Shown: piece by piece, positions 60,007-64,000 of the stretch | How positions within the stretch are numbered: the first letter of the stretch is position 1 | Layout: every line of letters begins with the position of its first letter | DNA from: an uncultured Lachnospiraceae bacterium | GTDB taxonomy: Bacteria > Bacillota > Clostridia > Lachnospirales > Lachnospiraceae | Direction: 5' to 3' | Length of the DNA stretch: 64,000 nucleotides | Assembly: GCA_905199445.1 (NCBI GenBank) | Contig: CAJKGK010000016.1 | Coordinates: 1-64,000, forward strand | Notes under the pieces: model-generated | Database searches by the model: none | The model's input: only the letters and a program-made list of their open reading frames with translations | Told to the model about the DNA's origin: nothing | Made by a program: the position numbers and the translations under genes

Positions 60007-62078
60007 TATCTGATCAAATCCTTTATTATTATTTTAATATTTTCCAGCATAGCCGTCATTTCCAGTACAGACTTTTTCATATAGCGTATATCATCCCGGT
60101 AAGCCTCACACTGCCTCTGGTAAACCCTTTTTAATTGTTGAAGCTCTCTGGTACATCCATCTGTAGTCTTACGTGTTTGCTTTTCAAGAAGGCTTTCAAC
60201 AATATGATATAAATTTTCATGATGTATAATTCTTCCTGATCCCCATTTTAAACGCTGCTGATCATTATAAAGCACATATTCCGTAAAGTAGTTATAAACA
60301 GCCTCGTCAAAACAAAAAGCATACTGATTGTTGTCAACCGCATACAGTGCGTTCAGTGCCTGACCAGGATCGCCTGCCTGTAAAAACTCCAAAGCTTCGT
60401 GATAGTGCCTTAGATTAGCCTGAACCGCCTCATGAGGAAATAATACTGTATCCTGCCAGTCCAGACGCACAAAAGCATCCTGTTCTTTTTTAAAAATGTC
60501 CAGAAGCATCTTCTCTGCTTCGGCCAGACAGCCATCATCGATTTGGCCTTCTCCATTTGCGTCAGCGCCCCTGTATTTACCGCCATTGTTAATTTTAACA
60601 ATATCCCTATAGACTTCCCTGGCCACCTCAGCCCCTCTTTCAAGAGTCTCCATAAGGCCTTGTCCATCAGCCTCAAGCTGCTCACATAAAGTTAAATCAA
60701 GGCACTGTGCTGCGTGAGAAAATACATTTTCAAAATTTAATGGTGCAATATTCAGGCGGTCAAACTCCATGACCAACAGTCCATAGAGCTGATGATGAAA
60801 ACGATATGCCGCTTCATTATAAAAAGTATGGTTATCAAATTGAGAATGATAATGTGTAGCCATAAAGCTGCCGCCGGAAAAATCATTCACCAGAGACGGA
60901 ATCCCGGAAATGGCAATAGAAAAATCATCAGACCATGTTTCAATCGGTATCAGTACACCCACCCCCTCTGGATAGATATCCTCGACCCTATAGCCTTCAG
61001 CTGAAATCAAATCGGGAAACTTCTGTATAAAATGATTCAAAAAGTCTTCATATTCATACGTACTGCGTATGGCATCCCTAAGTCCGTGCGCCATAGCCGG
61101 CAGTTCAAAGTTCAAGTTTGCAATGACCTTTGTGCGCCATTCCGGATGTACATGAAAAACTTCCTCATAAGCACCTGTAGACCAATCATATTTAGAATTT
61201 GATATTCCCCACTCTTCTGCCGCCATGGCACAAAAAACAAGAGTATTTTCAGGCTCATAGCCACTGACCAGCATGGCTTTAGCAATTCCCATGAACATGG
61301 CCACAGCCGTATTATCATCCTGAAAGCCGTCAAAATATGAATCATAATGTGCCGACAAAAGAATCATACGATCATTATTTTTTCCGGGAATCTTTCCCAC
61401 AATATTATAGGTCATTGCATCCTTTATGACCTGCGTACTGGCATCCAGGTAAACTGTAATTTCACTATTGTCTTTCAAGGCTGCCTTCAAAACAGCGGCA
61501 TCCCTGCGTGATATTGAAAATGCCGGCGCATCATCCGGTCCTGCAATATCCTGGGCGTTTAAAGCTTCTTCATCAAATTCACCATATCCGCCTTCCTGTA
61601 CTGCAATCAGGGCCTTGGCCCCTTTTAAGTGCGCCTGATAAACCGGAAAATTAATCCACCATTCGTCTCTCTGATTCATATCTACCAGAACAAGTTTACC
61701 CTGAACATCCTGCCCCTCATAATCTTTTGCAGTGCCTTTCCCGCAATAGACTAACTGCATGGGCTGGCTGCCCTCTGTCACTAATGTCGTCTGATATGCG
61801 CCAAGCTGCATCTTTCTGCAATTTCCCAGTGCATCTTCATACGTAAGCACAGCTCTTTTAAACTCCCATGCATCTACATGGATGGGATCTTTGCACACTT
61901 CACAAAGACCGATATTTTTCATTTCTGTATAAAGCATATCTCCGGTCAAACGCTCTGCTTCCGAACCGGCTGTACGATATCCCAAAACCGGATTGCTCCT
62001 GTATTGTTCCATTTTCTTCGCAAGGTTATAGGCATATTCAATGTCTAACGCCTTTAAAAAACGTTCACAGGCATTCAC
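60006..62078 (-). CDS. M28 family metallopeptidase with PA domain and long C-terminal region
   Basis: This 690-residue zinc aminopeptidase-like protein has an inserted PA-type domain at about 105-200 (YEGQDVQGKLVLVDMNQRDE, HLKGAKALIAVQEGGYG). The M28 core follows with metal residues in LLSAHYDSYFDGFQDDNTAV and the catalytic/metal Glu pair in FCAMAAEEWGISNSKYDW. A C-terminal portion of about 250 residues, partly coiled (LEKQTRKTTDGCTRELQQLK, KSVLEMTAMLENIKIIIKDL), follows. No signal peptide is visible, so it should act in the cytoplasm. It is coupled to the downstream GNAT. Confidence 0.85.
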   Translation of the reverse strand: MNACERFLKALDIEYAYNLAKKMEQYRSNPVLGYRTAGSEAERLTGDMLYTEMKNIGLCEVCKDPIHVDAWEFKRAVLTYEDALGNCRKMQLGAYQTTLVTEGSQPMQLVYCGKGTAKDYEGQDVQGKLVLVDMNQRDEWWINFPVYQAHLKGAKALIAVQEGGYGEFDEEALNAQDIAGPDDAPAFSISRRDAAVLKAALKDNSEITVYLDASTQVIKDAMTYNIVGKIPGKNNDRMILLSAHYDSYFDGFQDDNTAVAMFMGIAKAMLVSGYEPENTLVFCAMAAEEWGISNSKYDWSTGAYEEVFHVHPEWRTKVIANLNFELPAMAHGLRDAIRSTYEYEDFLNHFIQKFPDLISAEGYRVEDIYPEGVGVLIPIETWSDDFSIAISGIPSLVNDFSGGSFMATHYHSQFDNHTFYNEAAYRFHHQLYGLLVMEFDRLNIAPLNFENVFSHAAQCLDLTLCEQLEADGQGLMETLERGAEVAREVYRDIVKINNGGKYRGADANGEGQIDDGCLAEAEKMLLDIFKKEQDAFVRLDWQDTVLFPHEAVQANLRHYHEALEFLQAGDPGQALNALYAVDNNQYAFCFDEAVYNYFTEYVLYNDQQRLKWGSGRIIHHENLYHIVESLLEKQTRKTTDGCTRELQQLKRVYQRQCEAYRDDIRYMKKSVLEMTAMLENIKIIIKDLIR

Positions 62079-62169
62079 TGTATCATCCCTTCCTTTTGAA
62101 TGATGGTATAAACTACGTTTTAAAGTATACCACGCCGACGTTATTTTTCAACAGAGGCCTGCAATCTTT

Positions 62170-63705
62170 CTATGGAAGACGTTTAAGCCCGTCACAGGTT
62201 AATTCATAAATCACATCGCACACTTCCTCGATATACTTGCGGTCATGAGAAATACTGATAATACACCCCCGAAAATCACCTAAAATCCTACGAATGACAG
62301 GGCCTGACAATGGTGAAAAATTTCGGGTAGGTTCATCTAAAACGAGCACATCTGCCCCATCTAAAAGCATTTTAAGGAAAAACAGTTTTGCTTTCTGTCC
62401 GCCGGATAAATCAGCAATTTTATGCGCCATTTCATCGGCCGTATACTTCATACTCCCAAGAAAGGTCCGCACTTTGTTTATATTTTCCCGATCACCGGTT
62501 TTATCGAGAAACTCTACGGGTGTTTGATCAAAATCCATTAATTCTTCATAATTCTGAGGCATATACACAGTATGAAGATCCCTGCGTTTTAAAAGCTCAT
62601 GGGCAATCATCCGAATTAAAGTTGTTTTTCCCACGCCATTTTTTCCAATGATACAAATTTTTTCCGGACCTCGAATATGCAAAGTTAAATCCCGGGCCAA
62701 AACTTTCTCATCACAGGCTGCCAGGCAGTCCAATTCAAAATCTAAAATATTTTTCCCGGCAGGCAAATCCGTTTTCGAAGTCCACTGAACCATAATGGCA
62801 TCCTCTGTATCCGGTATTTCTGTCATCTGCTCATGTTCCCGTTCCATCCGGCGTCCCATGGATTTAACCGCATGCATTTTCTTTTTCAGCAGCTGACCGC
62901 CGTGGGGATTTTGCCGTGTAATTGTATTTTGCTGATGTTCCACCTTCTGCATTATTTTTCTGTATCGTTCCTGCTGCTTTTCATACTCACTTTGTTCCTT
63001 ACGGGCAATCTGCTCCTGGTGCTCCATCTTTGACAGACGTTCTTTCACATATGTTTGATAGCCTGTTTTTGCCACAGTAGCTCTGGCCATGGTTTTACGA
63101 CGCAGCTGTTCAAAATGGATCACTACATTTGCCGTATTTTCAAGCAATGTTTCATCATGCGACACATATAAAATCGGAAGCGGACAATTCCTGATAAAGC
63201 GCTCCAGCCATTGAAGCGTATCCAGATCAATGTCATTGGACGGTTCATCCAGCAACAAAATATCCGGCTGCTCAATCAGAATCCTGGCCAGCTGTATCTT
63301 TACTTTTTCTCCACCTGATAAAGACTTTACCGGCTGTTCCATATAAAAAATATCCGATGGCAGTTTTAACTGCCTTGCAATATCTACAAGCTCATTATAA
63401 GATCTGTCATAAAAAAATGGACAGTCCTGAAAATACGCCATTAAACTCAACTGATCATAGCAAACTTCAAGCTCCTGTGCCAAATAACCGAAACGGCTTC
63501 GGCCTCTCATGATTTCTCCGGTATATTGAATATAGTCCTCCACTAATTGGGGATTGTAAATCAGTTTCAGTAACGTGGACTTTCCATTGCCCTCCTCACC
63601 AATCACGGCCGCTTTATCTCCAGGATTCAGCGACCACGTAAACTGATCAACCATTGTTCTTAAATCCTTCTTATGTACAATTGTCAAATTTTTGATTTGA
63701 AGCAT
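62170..63705 (-). CDS. ABC-F family ATPase (Lsa/Vga-like)
   Basis: This 511-residue soluble protein has two ABC domains without membrane helices. The first has Walker A VIGEEGNGKSTLLKLIYNPQ, signature SLSGGEKVKIQLARILIEQP and Walker B LLLDEPSNDIDLDTLQWLER; the second has IIGKNGVGKTTLIRMIAHEL, DLSGGQKAKLFFLKMLLDGA and VLVLDEPTRNFSPLSGPVIR. A charged coiled linker (EYEKQQERYRKIMQKVEHQQ) joins them. DEPTRNFSPLS in the second domain is typical of ribosome-protection ABC-F proteins of the Lsa/Vga type. Antibiotic protection is possible but not shown; it could also be a general translation factor. Confidence 0.85.
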   Translation of the reverse strand: MLQIKNLTIVHKKDLRTMVDQFTWSLNPGDKAAVIGEEGNGKSTLLKLIYNPQLVEDYIQYTGEIMRGRSRFGYLAQELEVCYDQLSLMAYFQDCPFFYDRSYNELVDIARQLKLPSDIFYMEQPVKSLSGGEKVKIQLARILIEQPDILLLDEPSNDIDLDTLQWLERFIRNCPLPILYVSHDETLLENTANVVIHFEQLRRKTMARATVAKTGYQTYVKERLSKMEHQEQIARKEQSEYEKQQERYRKIMQKVEHQQNTITRQNPHGGQLLKKKMHAVKSMGRRMEREHEQMTEIPDTEDAIMVQWTSKTDLPAGKNILDFELDCLAACDEKVLARDLTLHIRGPEKICIIGKNGVGKTTLIRMIAHELLKRRDLHTVYMPQNYEELMDFDQTPVEFLDKTGDRENINKVRTFLGSMKYTADEMAHKIADLSGGQKAKLFFLKMLLDGADVLVLDEPTRNFSPLSGPVIRRILGDFRGCIISISHDRKYIEEVCDVIYELTCDGLKRLP

Positions 63706-63770
63706 GTCTATTTCCTCTTTTCCTTAATCTCTTATAAGACATCATATCCACCGCTCCGACAGACTTAATC

Positions 63771-63803
63771 AAAAAAGACCTGTCTCCATTCCAGAGACAG
63801 GCC
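63771..63803 (-). terminator. Terminator of the gene entering from the right
   Basis: ACCTGTCTC (63778-63786) pairs with GAGACAGGC (63794-63802). Read leftward, a run of six U follows (63771-63776). Confidence 0.85.
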
Positions 63804-63882
63804 TACGACCGCATATATCATTATTGATTTAACTGCACACCTAAAACACCTGTAAATCTACAAAATACAAAACAGACTGTTC

Positions 63883-64000
63883 TTATGTACAGCGCCATAT
63901 TAAATGATCATCGCGATAATCTGTCTCTGAAACGACACGAACTTTCTGCGGGCATAAAATTCCCCTGACTGCTGACTGCCAGCGTTTAGTTCCTGGGTAC
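63883..64000 (-). CDS. C-terminal end of an unidentified gene (cut by window edge)
   Basis: The minus strand is open from the right edge to TAA at 63883-63885 and encodes the last 38 or so residues, including YPGTKRWQSAVRGILCPQKV and RVVSETDYRDDHLIWRCT. The composition is protein-like and a good terminator follows 80 bases on, which supports a real gene. I do not recognise the family. Confidence 0.45.
   Translation of the reverse strand, partial: YPGTKRWQSAVRGILCPQKVRVVSETDYRDDHLIWRCT

Overview
The window looks like the chromosome of a gut-type Lachnospiraceae (low-GC, Gram-positive, anaerobic Clostridia). The evidence is strong AGGAGG ribosome sites, a TPP riboswitch, sortase-type surface proteins, CpsBCD/LoaP-type polysaccharide control, an AgrA/AgrC-like two-component system, Cys-type sulfatases and a CdaR-ftsE-ftsX-ctpA-uvrB backbone. 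No rRNA, tRNA, prophage or CRISPR array was seen.

Layout. (1) 1-6.3 kb: a MATE efflux gene cut by the window edge, a riboswitch-controlled ThiW-type gene, a large ten-repeat cell-wall-anchored protein, and a divergent LytTR response regulator/sensor kinase pair. (2) 6.3-11.7 kb: a sugar nucleotidyltransferase, a CpsB-type phosphatase and the glmM-glmS operon, which supplies amino-sugar precursors. (3) 12.2-35.5 kb: an exopolysaccharide locus. A strong promoter near 35.45 kb starts a leftward operon of about 22 kb: loaP (broken by an in-frame amber codon), cpsC, cpsD, a small sorted protein, a class D-like sortase, a 4-TM protein, a CapD/PglF-type 4,6-dehydratase, DegT aminotransferase, PglC-type initiating transferase, GNAT, four glycosyltransferases, an acetyltransferase, Wzy, Wzx and the UDP-FucNAc genes capE/capG/capF. 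At its far end, facing the other way, lies a UDP-glucose dehydrogenase fused to an XRE-type DNA-binding domain. Debris (a NeuD/PglD pseudogene and the 3' end of a second capD) shows the locus has been reshuffled. (4) 35.7-43.8 kb: two sulfatases, an ABC sugar importer without its own ATPase, and a LacI regulator with two matching operator-like sites. (5) 43.9-46.5 kb: a MalY/PatB aminotransferase and a ROK regulator. (6) 46.7-58.1 kb: uvrB, a graveyard with an IS200 relic and a dead phosphoesterase, an OYE flavoenzyme, a Crp-type regulator, a paired active/degenerate amidohydrolase, then ctpA-ftsX-ftsE and a CdaR-like regulator. (7) 58.6-64 kb: an SDR with a structured leader, GNAT + M28 peptidase, an ABC-F ATPase, and the tail of one more gene.

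The most interesting items are the HTH-Ugd fusion with an inverted repeat at its own promoter, the sortase/substrate/4-TM module embedded in the polysaccharide operon, the amber-interrupted loaP, the degenerate amidohydrolase partnered with an intact paralogue, and the repeat adhesin facing its likely two-component regulator. All functional calls come from reading motifs; no database search was run.
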